Assembly: GCF_047675955.1 (NCBI RefSeq)
Contig: NW_027327637.1
Span: 124,001-188,000 of the forward strand
DNA: 64,000 nt
Origin: Chlorocebus sabaeus
Lineage: Eukaryota; Chordata; Mammalia; Primates; Cercopithecidae
Direction: 5' to 3'
Shown: positions 34,601-46,620 of the stretch, in pieces
Numbering within the stretch: position 1 is the first letter of the stretch
Layout: every line of letters begins with the position of its first letter
Position numbers and translations under genes: made by a program
Notes under the pieces: generated by a model
What the model was told of the DNA's origin: nothing
Seen by the model: only the letters and a program-made list of their open reading frames with translations
Databases searched by the model: none

Positions 34601-36699
34601 CTTTCCCTTCAAGAAGCCTTTCGCTAAGGCTGTTCTTGTGGAATTGGCAAAGGGATATTTGGAAGCCCATAGAGGGCTATGGTGAAAAAGGAAATATCTT
34701 CCGTTCAAAACTGGAAAGAAGCTTTCTGAGAAACTGCTCTGTGTTCTGTTAATTCATCTCACAGAGTTACATCTTTAACTTCAAGAAGCCTTTCGTTAAG
34801 GCTGTTCTTGTGGAATTGGCAAAGGGATATTTGGAAGCCCTTAGAGGGCTATGGAGAAAAAGGAAATATCTTCCGTTCAAAACTGGAGAGAAGCTTTCTG
34901 AGAAACTGTTCTATGTTCTGTTAATTCATCTCACAGAGTTACATCTTTCCCTTCAGGAAGCCTTTCGCTAAGGCTGTTCTTGTGGAATTGGCAAAGGGAT
35001 ATTTGGAAGCCCATAGAGGGCTATGGTGAAAAAGGAAATATCTTTCGTTCAAAACTGGAAAGAAGCTTTCTGAGAAACTGCTCTGTGTTCTGTTAATTCA
35101 TCTCACAGAGTTACATCTTTCCCTTCAAGAAGCCTTTCGCTAAGCCTGTTCTTGTGGAATTGGCAAAGGGATATTTGGAAGCCCATAGAGGGCTATGGTG
35201 AAAAAGGAAATATCTTCCGTTCAAAACTGGAGAGAAGCTTTCTGAGAAACTGCTCTGTGTTCTGTTAATTCATCTCCCAGAGTTACATCTTTACCTTCAA
35301 GAAGCCTTTCGCTAAGGCTGTTCTTGTGGAATTGGCAAAAGGATATTTGGAAGCCCATACAGGGCTATGGTGAAAAAGGAAATATCTTCCGTTCAAAACT
35401 GGAAAGAAGCTTTCTGAGAAACTGCCCTGTGTTCTGTTAATTCATCTCACAGAGTTACATCTTTCCCTTCAAGAAGCCTTTCGCTAAGGCTGTTCTTGTG
35501 GAATTGGCAAAGGGATATTTGGAAGCCCATAGATGGCTTTGGTGAAAAAGGAAATATCTTCCGTTCAAAACTGGAAAGAAGCTTTCTGAGAAACTGCTCT
35601 GTGTTCTGTTAATTCATCTCACAGAGTTACATCTTTAACTTCAAGAAGCCTTTTGCTAAGGCTGTTCTTGTGGAATTGGCAAAGGGATATTTGGAAGCCC
35701 ATAGAGGGCTATGGAGAAAAAGGAAATATCTTCCGTTTAAAACTGGAAAGAAGCTTTCTCAGAAACTGTTCTATGTTCTGTTAATTCATCTCACAGAGTT
35801 ACATCTTTCCCTTCAAGAAGCCTTTCGCTAAGGCTGTTCTTGTGGAATTGGCAAAGGGATATTTGGAAGCCCATAGAGGGCTATGGTGAAAAAGGAAATA
35901 TCTTCCGTTCAAAACTGGAAAGAAGCTTTCTGAGAAACTGCTCTGTGTTCTGTTAATTCATCTCACAGAGTTACATCTTTCCCTTCAAGAAGCCTTTCGC
36001 TAAGGCTGTTCTTGTGGAATTGGCAAAGGGATATTTGGAAGCCCATAGAGGGCTATGGTGAAAAAGGAAATATCTTCCTTTCAAAACTGGAAAGAAGCTT
36101 TCTGAGAAACTGCTCTGTGTTCTGTTAATTCATCTCACAGAGTTACATCTTTACCTTCAAGAAGACTTTCGCTAAGGCTGTTCCTGTGGAATTGGCAAAG
36201 GGATATTTGGAAGCCCATAGAGGGCTATGGTGAAAAAGGAAATATCTTCCGTTCAAAACTGGAGAGAAGCTTTCTGAGAAACTGTTCTATGTTCTGTTAA
36301 TTCATCTCACAGAGTTACATCTTTCCCTTCAAGAAGCCTTTCGCTAAGGCTGTTCTTGTGGAATTGGCAAAGGGATATTTGGAAGCCCATAGAGGGCTAT
36401 GGTGAAAAAGGAAATATCTTCCGTTCAAAACTGGAAAGAAGCTTTCTGAGAAACTGCTCTGTGTTCTGTTAATTCATCTCACAGAGTTACATCTTTAACT
36501 TCAAGAAGCCTTTCGCTAAGGCTGTTCTTGTGGAATTGGCAAAGGGATATTTGGAAGCCCATAGAGGGCTATGGTGAAAAAGGAAATATCTTCCGTTCAA
36601 AACTGGAAAGAAGCTTTCTGAGAAACTGCTCTGTGTTCTGTTAATTCATCTCACAGAGTTACATCTTTCCCTTCAAGAAGCCTTTCGCTAAGGCTGTTG
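31601..36699 (+). repeat. Mixed monomer segment
   Basis: Regular 172-bp monomers with no indel found and no gene. Double-monomer variants of the GGAGAAAAAGG / TGTTCTATG / CGCTTAGG type start at 31886 and 33950, 12 monomers apart. A TGCAATTGGCAAATTG monomer (about 32,231) is followed by the CAACGAG monomer at 32352, the same pair order as near 6,060/6,180 and 44,958/45,078. Confidence 0.8.
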
Positions 36700-38762
36700 T
36701 TGTGGAATTGGCAAAGGGATATTTGGAAGCCCATAGAGGGCTATGGAGAAAAAGGAAATATCTTCCGTTCAAAAGTGGAAAGAAGCTTTCTGAGAAACTG
36801 CTCTGTGTTCTGTTAATTCATCTCACAGAGTTACATCTTTCCCTTCAAGAAGCCTTTCGCTAAGGCTGTTCTTGTGGAATTGGCAAAGGGATATTTGGAA
36901 GCCCATAGAGGGCTATGGTGAAAAAGGAAATATCTTCCGTTCAAAACTGGAAAGAAGCTTTCTGAGAAACTGCTCTGTGTTCTGTTAATTCATCTCACAG
37001 AGTTACATCTTTCCCTTCAAGAAGCCTTTCGCTAAGGCTGTTCTTGTGGAATTGGCAAAGGGATATTTGGAAGCCCATAGAGGGCTATGGAGAAAAAGGA
37101 AATATCTTCCGTTCAAAACTGGAAAGAAGCTTTCTGAGAAACTGATCTGTGTTCTGTTAATTCATCTCACCGAGTTACATCTTTCCCTTCAAGAAGCCTT
37201 TCGCTAAGGCTGTTCTTGTGGAATTGGCAAAGGGATATTTGGAAGCCCATAGAGGGCTATGGAGAAAAAGGAAATATCTTCCGTTCAAAACTTTAAAGAA
37301 GCTTTCTGAGAAACTGTTCTATGTTCTGTTAATTCATCTCACAGAGTTACATCTTTCCCTTCAAGAAGCCTTTCGCTAAGGCTGTTCTTGTGGAATTGGC
37401 AAAGGGATATTTGGAAGCCCATAGAGGGCTATGGTGAAAAAGGAAATATCTTCCGTTCAAAACTGGAAAGAAGCTTTCTGAGAAACTGCTCTGTGTTCTG
37501 TTAATTCATCTCACAGAGTTACATCTATCCTTTCAAGAAGCCTTTCGCTAACGCTGTTCTTGTGGAATTGGCAAAGGGATATTTGGAAGCCCATAGAGGG
37601 CTATGGTGAAAAAGGAAATATCTTCCGTTCAAAACTGGAAAGAAGCTTTCTGAGAAACTGCTCTGTGTTCTGTTAATTCATCTCACAGAGTTACATCTTT
37701 CCCTTCAAGAAGCCTTTCGCTAAGGCTGTTCTTGTGGAATTGGCAAAGGGATATTTGGAAGCCCATAGAGGGCTATGGTGAAAAAGGAAATATCTTCCGT
37801 TCAAAACTGGAGAGAAGCTTTCTGAGAAACTGTTCTATGTTCTGTTAATTCATCTCACAGAGTTACATCTTTCCCTTCAAGAAGCCTTTCGCTAAGGCTG
37901 TTCTTGTGGAATTGGCAAAGGGATATTTGGAAGCCCATAGAGGGCTATGGTGAAAAAGGAAATATCTTCCGTTCAAAACTGGAAAGAAGCTTTCTGAGAA
38001 ACTGCTCTGTGTTCTGTTAATTCATCTCACAGAGTTACATCTTTAACTTCAAGAAGCCTTTCGCTAAGGCTGTTCTTGTGGAATTGGCAAAGGGATATTT
38101 GGAAGCCCATAGAGGGCTATGGTGAAAAAGGAAATATCTTCCGTTCAAAACTGGAAAGAAGCTTTCTGAGAAACTGCTCTGTGTTCTGTTAATTCATCTC
38201 ACAGAGTTACATCTTTCCCTTCAAGAAGCCTTTCGCTAAGGCTGTTCTTGTGGAATTGGCAAAGGGATATTTGGAACCCCTAGAGGGCTATGGTGAAAAA
38301 GGAAATATCTTCGGTTCAAAACTGGAAAGAAGCTTTCTGAGAAACTGCTCTGTGTTCTGTTAATTCATCTCACAGAGTTACATCTTTCCCTTCAAGAAGC
38401 CTTTCGCTAAGGCTGTTCTTGTGGAATTGGCAAAGGGATATTTGGAAGCCCATAGAGGGCTATGGTGAAAAAGGAAATATCTTCCGTTCAAAACTGGAAA
38501 GAAGCTTTCTGAGAAACTGCTCTGTGTTCTGTTAATTCATCTCACAGAGTTACATCTTTAACTTCAAGAAGCCTTTCGCTAAGGCTGTTCTTGTGGAATT
38601 GGCAAAGGGATATTTGGAAGCCCTTAGAGGGCTATGGAGAAAAAGGAAATATCTTCCGTTCAAAACTGGAAAGAAGCTTTCTGAGAAACTGTTCTATGTT
38701 CTGTAAATTCATCTCACAGAGTTACATCTTTCCCTTCAAGAAGCCTTTCGCTAAGGCTGTTC
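36700..38762 (+). repeat. 12-mer unit, copy 1 (2,063 bp)
   Basis: Markers CACCGAG (37169), AACTTTAAAG (37289), ATCTATCCTTTC with CGCTAACGCTG (about 37,523-37,556), CTTCGGTTC (38309), and CTGTAAATTC (38701) are repeated in the following unit. The offset is 2,063 bp (12 x 172 minus the 1-bp deletion at 38276) up to about 37,800 and 1,891 bp (11 monomers) afterwards. Confidence 0.85.
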
Positions 38763-40690
38763 TTGTGGAATTGGCAAAGGGATATTTGGAAGCCCATAGA
38801 GGGCTATGGAGAAAAAGGAAATATCTTCCGTTCAAAAGTGGAAAGAAGCTTTCTGAGAAACTGCTCTGTGTTCTGTTAATTCATCTCACAGAGTTACATC
38901 TTTCCCTTCAAGAAGCCTTTCGCTAAGGCTGTTCTTGTGGAATTGGCAAAGGGATATTTGGAAGCCCATAGAGGGCTATGGTGAAAAAGGAAATATCTTC
39001 CGTTCAAAACTGGAAAGAAGCTTTCTGAGAAACTGCTCTGTGTTCTGTTAATTCATCTCACAGAGTTACATCTTTCCCTTCAAGAAGCCTTTCGCTAAGG
39101 CTGTTCTTGTGGAATTGGCAAAGGGATATTTGGAAGCCCATAGAGGGCTATGGAGAAAAAGGAAATATCTTCCGTTCAAAACTGGAAAGAAGCTTTCTGA
39201 GAAACTGCTCTGTGTTCTGTTAATTCATCTCACCGAGTTACATCTTTCCCTTCAAGAAGCCTTTCGCTAAGGCTGTTCTTGTGGAATTGGCAAAGGGATA
39301 TTTGGAAGCCCATAGAGGGCTATGGAGAAAAAGGAAATATCTTCCGTTCAAAACTTTAAAGAAGCTTTCTGAGAAACTGTTCTGTGTTCTGTTAATTCAT
39401 CTCACAGAGTTACATCTTTCCCTTCAAGAAGCCTTTCGCTAAGGCTGTTCTTGTGGAATTGGCAAAGGGATATTTGGAAGCCCATAGAGTGCTATGGTGA
39501 AAAAGGAAATATCTTCCGTTCAAAACTGGAAAGAAGCTTTCTGAGAAACTGCTCTGTGTTCTGTTAATTCATCTCACAGAGTTACATCTATCCTTTCAAG
39601 AAGCCTTTCGCTAACGCTGTTCTTGTGGAATTGGCAAAGGGATATTTGGAAGCCCATAGAGGGCTATGGTGAAAAAGGAAATATCTTCCGTTCAAAACTG
39701 GAAAGAAGCTTTCTGAGAAACTGCTCTGTGTTCTGTTAATTCATCTCACAGAGTTACATCTTTCCCTTCAAGAAGCCTTTCGCTAAGGCTGTTCTTGTGG
39801 AATTGGCAAAGGGATATTTGGAAGACTATAGAGGGCTATGGTGAAAAAGGAAATATCTTCCGTTCAAAACTGGAAAGAAGCTTTCTGAGAAACTGCTCTG
39901 TGTTCTGTTAATTCATCTCACAGAGTTACATCTTTAACTTCAAGAAGCCTTTCGCTAAGGCTGTTCTTGTGGAATTGGCAAAGGGATATTTGGAAGCCCA
40001 TAGAGGGCTATGGTGAAAAAGGAAATATCTTCCGTTCAAAACTGGAAAGAAGCTTTCTGAGAAACTGCTCTGTGTTCTGTTAATTCATCTCACAGAGTTA
40101 CATCTTTCCCTTCAAGAAGCCTTTCGCTAAGGCTGTTCTTGTGGAATTGGCAAAGGGATATTTGGAACCCCTAGAGGGCTATGGTGAAAAAGGAAATATC
40201 TTCGGTTCAAAACTGGAAAGAAGCTTTCTGAGAAACTGCTCTGTGTTCTGTTAATTCATCTCACAGAGTTACATCTTTCCCTTCAAGAAGCCTTTCGCTA
40301 AGGCTGTTCTTGTGGAATTAGCAAAGGGATATTTGGAAGCCCATAGAGGGCTATGGTGAAAAAGGAAATATCTTCCGTTCAAAACTGGAAAGAAGCTTTC
40401 TGAGAAACTGCTCTGTGTTCTGTTAATTCATCTCACAGAGTTACATCTTTAACTTCAAGAAGCCTTTCGCTAAGGCTGTTCTTGTGGAATTGGCAAAGGG
40501 ATATTTGGAAGCCCTTAGAGGGCTATGGAGAAAAAGGAAATATCTTCCGTTCAAAACTGGAAAGAAGCTTTCTGAGAAACTGTTCTATGTTCTGTAAATT
40601 CATCTCACAGAGTTACATTTTTCCCTTCAAGATGCCTTTCGCTAAGGCTGTTCTTGTGGAATTGGCAAAGGGATATTTGGAAGCCCATAG
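38763..40690 (+). repeat. Same unit, copy 2, one monomer shorter
   Basis: CACCGAG recurs at 39232, AACTTTAAAG at 39352, ATCTATCCTTTC at 39586, CTTCGGTTC at 40200 and CTGTAAATTC at 40592. The offset change from 2,063 to 1,891 bp between about 39,860 and 39,930 means that one monomer carrying GGAGAGAAGC / TGTTCTATG, present near 37,810 in copy 1, is absent here. The open stretch 38591-38926 spans two GGAGAAAAAGG monomers and is not a gene. Confidence 0.82.
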
Positions 40691-42680
40691 AGGGCTATGG
40701 TGAAAAAGGAAATATCTTCCGTTCAAAACTGGAAAGAAGCTTTCTGAGAAACTGCTCTGTGTTCTGTTAATTCATCTCACAGAGTTACATCTTTCCCTTC
40801 AAGAAGCCTTTCGCTAAGGCTGTTCTTGTGGAATTGGCAAAGGGATATTTGGACGCCCATAGAGGGCTATGGTGAAAAAGGAAATATCTTCCGTTCAAAA
40901 CTGGAAAGAAGCTTTCTGAGAAACTGCTCTGTGTTCTGTTAATTCATCTCACAGAGTTACATCTTTCCCTTCAAGAAGCCTTTCGCTAAGCCTGTTCTTG
41001 TGGAATTGGCAAAGGGATATTTGGAAGCCCATAGAGGGCTATGGTGAAAAAGGAAATATCTTCCGTTCAAAACTGGAGAGAAGCTTTCTGAGAAACTGCT
41101 CTGTGTTCTGTTAATTCATCTCCCAGAGTTACATCTTTACCTTCAAGAAGCCTTTCGCTAAGGCTGTTCTTGTGGAATTGGCAAAGGGATATTTGGAAGC
41201 CCATAGAGGGCTATGGTGAAAAAGGAAATATCTTCCGTTGAAAACTGGAATGAAGCTTTCTGAGAAACTGCTCTGTGTTCTGTTAATTCATCTCACAGAA
41301 TTACATCTTTCCCTTCAAGAAGCCTTTCGCTAAGGCTCTTCTTGTGGAATTGGCAAAGGGATATTTGGAAGCCCATGGAGGGCTATGGTGAAAAAGGAAA
41401 TATCTTCCGTTCAAAAGTGGAAAGAAGCTTTCTGAGAAACTGCTCTGTGTTCTGTTAATTCATCTAGCAGAGTTACATCTCTTCCTTCAAGAAGCCTTTT
41501 GCTAAGGCTGTTCTTGTGGAATTGGCAAAGGGATATTTGGAAGCCCATAGAGGGCTATGGTGAAAAAGGAAATATCTTCCGTTCAAAACTGGAAAGAAGC
41601 TTTCTGAGAAACTGCTCTGTGTTCTGTTAATTCATCTCACAGAGTTACATCTTTCCCTTCAAGAAGTCTTTCGCTAAGGCTGTTCTTGTGGAATTGGCAA
41701 AGGGATATTTGGAAGCCCTTAGAGGGATATGGTGAAAAAGGAAATATCTTCCGTTCAAAACTGGAAAGAAGCTTTCTGAGAAACTGCTCTGTGTTCTGTT
41801 AATTCATCTCACAGAGTTACATCTTTCCCTTCAAGAAGCCTTTCGCTAAGGCTGTTCTTGTGGAATTGGCAAAGGGATATTTGGAAGCCCATAGAGGGCT
41901 ATGTTGAAAAAGGAAATATCTTCCGTTCAAAACTGGAGAGAAGCTTTCTGAGAAACTGCTCTGTGTTCTGTTAATTCATCTCACAGAGTTACATCTTTAC
42001 CTTCAAGAAGTCTTTCGCTAAGCCTGTTCTTGTGGAATTGGCAAAGGGATATTTCGAAGCCCATAGAGGGCTATGGTGAAAAAGGAAATATCTTCCGTTC
42101 AAAACTGGAAAGAAGCTTTCTGAGAAACTGCTCTGTGTTCTGTTAATTCATCTCACAGAGTTACATCTTTACCTTCAAGAAGCCTTTCGCTAAGGCTGTT
42201 CTTGTGGAATTGGCAAAGGGATATTTGGAAGCCCATAGAGGGCTATGGTGAAAAAGGAAATATCTTCCGTTCAAAACTGGAAAGAAGCTTTCTGAGAAAC
42301 TGCTCTGTGTTCTGTTAATTCATCTCACAGAGTTACATCTTTAACTTCAAGAAGCCTTTCGCTAAGGCTGTTCTTGTGGAACAGGCAAAGGGATATTTGG
42401 AAGCCCATAGAGGGCTATGTTGAAAAAGGAAATATCTTCCGTTCAAACCTGGAAAGAAGCTTTCTGAGAAACTGCTCTGTGTTCTGTTAATTCATCTCAC
42501 AGAGTTACATCTTTCCCTTCAGGAAGCCTTTCGCTAAGGCTGCTCTTGTGGAATTGGCAAAGGGATATTTGGAAGCCCATAGAGGGCTATGGTGAAAAAG
42601 GAAATATCTTCCGTTCAAAACTGGAAAGAAGCTTTCTGAGAAACTGCTCTGTGTTCTGTTAATTCATCTCACAGAGTTAC
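40321..42680 (+). repeat. 13-mer unit (2,236 bp), copy 1
   Basis: Every rare variant noted here reappears 2,236 bp (13 x 172) downstream: GATGCCTTTCGC (40631), GGACGCCC (40851), GTTGAAAACTGGAATG (41237), CATCTAGCAG (41461), CTTTTGCTAAGG (about 41,497), AGAGGGATATGG (41721), ATTTCGAAGC (42051) and CTGCTCTTG (42540). The left boundary lies just after 40,320, where GGAATTAGC is not shared. Confidence 0.92.
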
Positions 42681-44916
42681 ATCTTTAACTTCAAGAAGCC
42701 TTTCGCTAAGGCTGTTCTTGTGGAATTGGCAAAGGGATATTTGGAAGCCCTTAGAGGGCTATGGAGAAAAAGGAAATATCTTCCGTTCAAAACTGGAAAG
42801 AAGCTTTCTGAGAAACTGTTCTATGTTCTGTAAATTCATCTCACAGAGTTACATTTTTCCCTTCAAGATGCCTTTCGCTAAGGCTGTTCTTGTGGAATTG
42901 GCAAAGGGATATTTGGAAGCCCATAGAGGGCTATGGTGAAAAAGGAAATATCTTCCGTTCAAAACTGGAAAGAAGCTTTCTGAGAAACTGCTCTGTGTTC
43001 TGTTAATTCATCTCACAGAGTTACATCTTTCCCTTCAAGAAGCCTTTCGCTAAGGCTGTTCTTGTGGAATTGGCAAAGGGATATTTGGACGCCCATAGAG
43101 GGCTATGGTGAAAAAGGAAATATCTTCCGTTCAAAACTGGAAAGAAGCTTTCTGAGAAACTGCTCTGTGTTCTGTTAATTCATCTCACAGAGTTACATCT
43201 TTCCCTTCAAGAAGCCTTTCGCTAAGCCTGTTCTTGTGGAATTGGCAAAGGGATATTTGGAAGCCCATAGAGGGCTATGGTGAAAAAGGAAATATCTTCC
43301 GTTCAAAACTGGAGAGAAGCTTTCTGAGAAACTGCTCTGTGTTCTGTTAATTCATCTCCCAGAGTTACATCTTTACCTTCAAGAAGCCTTTCGCTAAGGC
43401 TGTTCTTGTGGAATTGGCAAAGGGATATTTGGAAGCCCATAGAGGGCTATGGTGAAAAAGGAAATATCTTCCGTTGAAAACTGGAATGAAGCTTTCTGAG
43501 AAACTGCTCTGTGTTCTGTTAATTCATCTCACAGAATTACATCTTTCCCTTCAAGAAGCCTTTCGCTAAGGCTCTTCTTGTGGAATTGGCAAAGGGATAT
43601 TTGGAAGCCCATGGAGGGCTATGGTGAAAAAGGAAATATCTTCCGTTCAAAAGTGGAAAGAAGCTTTCTGAGAAACTGCTCTGTGTTCTGTTAATTCATC
43701 TAGCAGAGTTACATCTCTTCCTTCAAGAAGCCTTTTGCTAAGGCTGTTCTTGTGGAATTGGCAAAGGGATATTTGGAAGCCCATAGAGGGCTATGGTGAA
43801 AAAGGAAATATCTTCCGTTCAAAACTGGAAAGAAGCTTTCTGAGAAACTGCTCTGTGTTCTGTTAATTCATCTCACAGAGTTACATCTTTCCCTTCAAGA
43901 AGTCTTTCGCTAAGGCTGTTCTTGTGGAATTGGCAAAGGGATATTTGGAAGCCCTTAGAGGGATATGGTGAAAAAGGAAATATCTTCCGTTCAAAACTGG
44001 AAAGAAGCTTTCTGAGAAACTGCTCTGTGTTCTGTTAATTCATCTCACAGAGTTACATCTTTCCCTTCAAGAAGCCTTTCGCTAAGGCTGTTCTTGTGGA
44101 ATTGGCAAAGGGATATTTGGAAGCCCATAGAGGGCTATGTTGAAAAAGGAAATATCTTCCGTTCAAAACTGGAGAGAAGCTTTCTGAGAAACTGCTCTGT
44201 GTTCTGTTAATTCATCTCACAGAGTTACATCTTTACCTTCAAGAAGTCTTTCGCTAAGCCTGTTCTTGTGGAATTGGCAAAGGGATATTTCGAAGCCCAT
44301 AGAGGGCTATGGTGAAAAAGGAAATATCTTCCGTTCAAAACTGGAAAGAAGCTTTCTGAGAAACTGCTCTGTGTTCTGTTAATTCATCTCACAGAGTTAC
44401 ATCTTTACCTTCAAGAAGCCTTTCGCTAAGGCTGTTCTTGTGGAATTGGCAAAGGGATATTTGGAAGCCCATAGAGGGCTATGGTGAAAAAGGAAATATC
44501 TTCCGTTCAAAACTGGAAAGAAGCTTTCTGAGAAACTGCTCTGTGTTCTGTTAATTCATCTCACAGAGTTACATCTTTAACTTCAAGAAGCCTTTCGCTA
44601 AGGCTGTTCTTGTGGAACAGGCAAAGGGATATTTGGAAGCCCATAGAGGGCTATGTTGAAAAAGGAAATATCTTCCGTTCAAACCTGGAAAGAAGCTTTC
44701 TGAGAAACTGCTCTGTGTTCTGTTAATTCATCTCACAGAGTTACATCTTTCCCTTCAGGAAGCCTTTCGCTAAGGCTGCTCTTGTGGAATTGGCAAAGGG
44801 ATATTTGGAAGCCCATAGAGGGCTATGGTGAAAAAGGAAATATCTTCCGTTCAAAACTGGAAAGAAGCTTTCTGAGAAACTGCTCTGTGTTCTGTTAATT
44901 CATCTCACAGAGTTAC
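42557..44916 (+). repeat. 13-mer unit (2,236 bp), copy 2
   Basis: This repeats the previous unit at +2,236 bp and I saw no difference inside it. The match ends near 44,916, where TCTTTCCCTTC follows in place of TCTTTAACTTC of copy 1. The coordinates overlap copy 1 because the shared stretch is slightly longer than one unit (about 2,360 bp). It is the freshest large duplication in the window or, less likely, an assembly error. Confidence 0.92.
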
Positions 44917-46620
44917 ATCTTTCCCTTCAAGAAGTCTTTCGCTAAGGCTGTTCTTGTGCAATTGGCAAATTGATATTTGGAAGCCCATAGAGGGCTATGT
45001 TGAAAAAGGAAATATCTTCCGTTCAAAACTGGAAAGAAGCTTTCTGAGAAACTGCTCTGTGTTCTGTTAATTCATCTCAACGAGTTACATCTTTCCCTTC
45101 AAGAAGCCTTTCGTTTAGGCTGTTCTTGTGGAATTGGCAAAGGGATATTTGGAAGCCCATAGAGGGCTATGGTGAAAAAGGAAATATCTTCCGTTCAAAA
45201 CTGGAAAGAAGCTTTCTGAGAAACTGCTCTGTGTTCTGTTAACTCATCTCACAGAGTTACATCTTTCCCTTCAAGAAGCCTTTCGCTAAGGCTGTTCTTG
45301 TGGAATTGGCAAAGGGATATTTGGAAGCCCATAGAGGGCTATGGTGAAAAAGGAAATATCTTCCGTTCAAAACTGGAAAGAAGCTTTCTGAGAAACTGCT
45401 CTGTGTTCTGTTAATTCATCTCACAGAGTTACATCTTTAACTTCAAGAAGCCTTTCGCTAAGGCTGTTCTTGTGGAATTGGCAAAGGGATATTTGGAAGC
45501 CCATAGAGGGCTATGGAGAAAAAGGAAATATCTTCCGTTCAAAACTGGAAAGAAGCTTTCTGAGAAACTGTTCTATGTTCTGTTAATTCATCTCACAGAG
45601 TTACATCTTTCCCATCAAGAAGCCTTTCGCTAAGGCTGTTCTTGTGGAATTGGCAAAGGGATATTTGGAAGCCCATAGAGGGCTATTTTGAAAAAGGAAA
45701 TATCTTCCGTTCAAAACTGGAAAGAAGCTTTCTGAGAAACTGCTCTGTGTTCTGTTAATTCATCTCAGAGAGTTACATCTTTAACTTCAAGAATCCTTTC
45801 GCTAAGGCTGTTCTTGTGGAATTGGCAAAGGGATATTTGGAAGCCCATAGAGGGCTATGGTGAAAAAGGAAATATCTTCCGTTCAAAACTGGAAAGAAGC
45901 TTTCTGAGAAACTGCTCTGTGTTCTGTTAATTCATCTCACAGAGTTACATCTTTCCCTTCAAGAAGCCTTTCGCTAAGGCTGTTCTTGTGGAATTGGCAA
46001 AGGGATATTTGGAAGCCCATAGAGGGCTATCTAGAAAAAGGAAATATCTTCCGTTCAAAACTGGAAAGAAGCTTTCTGAGAAACTGCTCTGTGTTCTGTT
46101 AATTCATCTCACAGAGTTACATCTTTCCCTTCAAGAAGCCTTTCGCTAAGGCTGTTCTTGTGGAATTGGCAAAGGGATATTTGGAAGCCCATAGAGGGCT
46201 ATGGTGAAAAAGGAAATATCTTTCGTTCAAAACTGGAAAGAAGCTTTCTGAGAAACTGCTCTGTGTTCTGTTAATTCATCTCACAGAGTTACATCTTTCC
46301 CTTCAAGAAGCCTTTCGCTAAGCCTCTTCTTGTGGAATTGGCAAAGGGATATTTCGAAGCCCATAGAGGGCTATGGTGAAAAAGGAAATATCTTCCGTTC
46401 AAAACTGGAAAGAAGCTTTCTGAGAAACTGCTCTGTGTTCTGTTAATTCATCTCACAGAGTTACATCTTTACCTTCAAGAAGCCTTTCGCTAAGGCTGTT
46501 CTTGTGGAATTGGCAAAGGGATATTTGGAAGCCCATAGAGGGCTATGGTGAAAAAGGAAATATCTTCCGTTCAAAACTGGAAAGAAGCTTTCTGAGAAAC
46601 TGCTCTGTGTTCTGTTAATT
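44917..46620 (+). repeat. Mixed monomer segment between two duplication zones
   Basis: Ordinary monomers. It starts with the TGCAATTGGCAAATTG monomer followed by CAACGAG (45078) with CGTTTAGGCTG. Unusual single variants are GGGCTATTTTGAAAAAG near 45,686 and GGGCTATCTAGAAAAAG near 46,030; both alter the pJ-alpha-like box. No gene. Confidence 0.75.

Noticed and set aside
38591..38926. Longest open frame, 111 codons, and some 18 similar frames of 68-95 codons elsewhere
   Set aside because: They are repeat by-products. They appear where GGTGAAAAAG (stop TGA in that frame) has become GGAGAAAAAG, and they read one monomer in two or three successive frames because 172 is 3 x 57 + 1. There is no conserved start context, and the peptides only restate the satellite.
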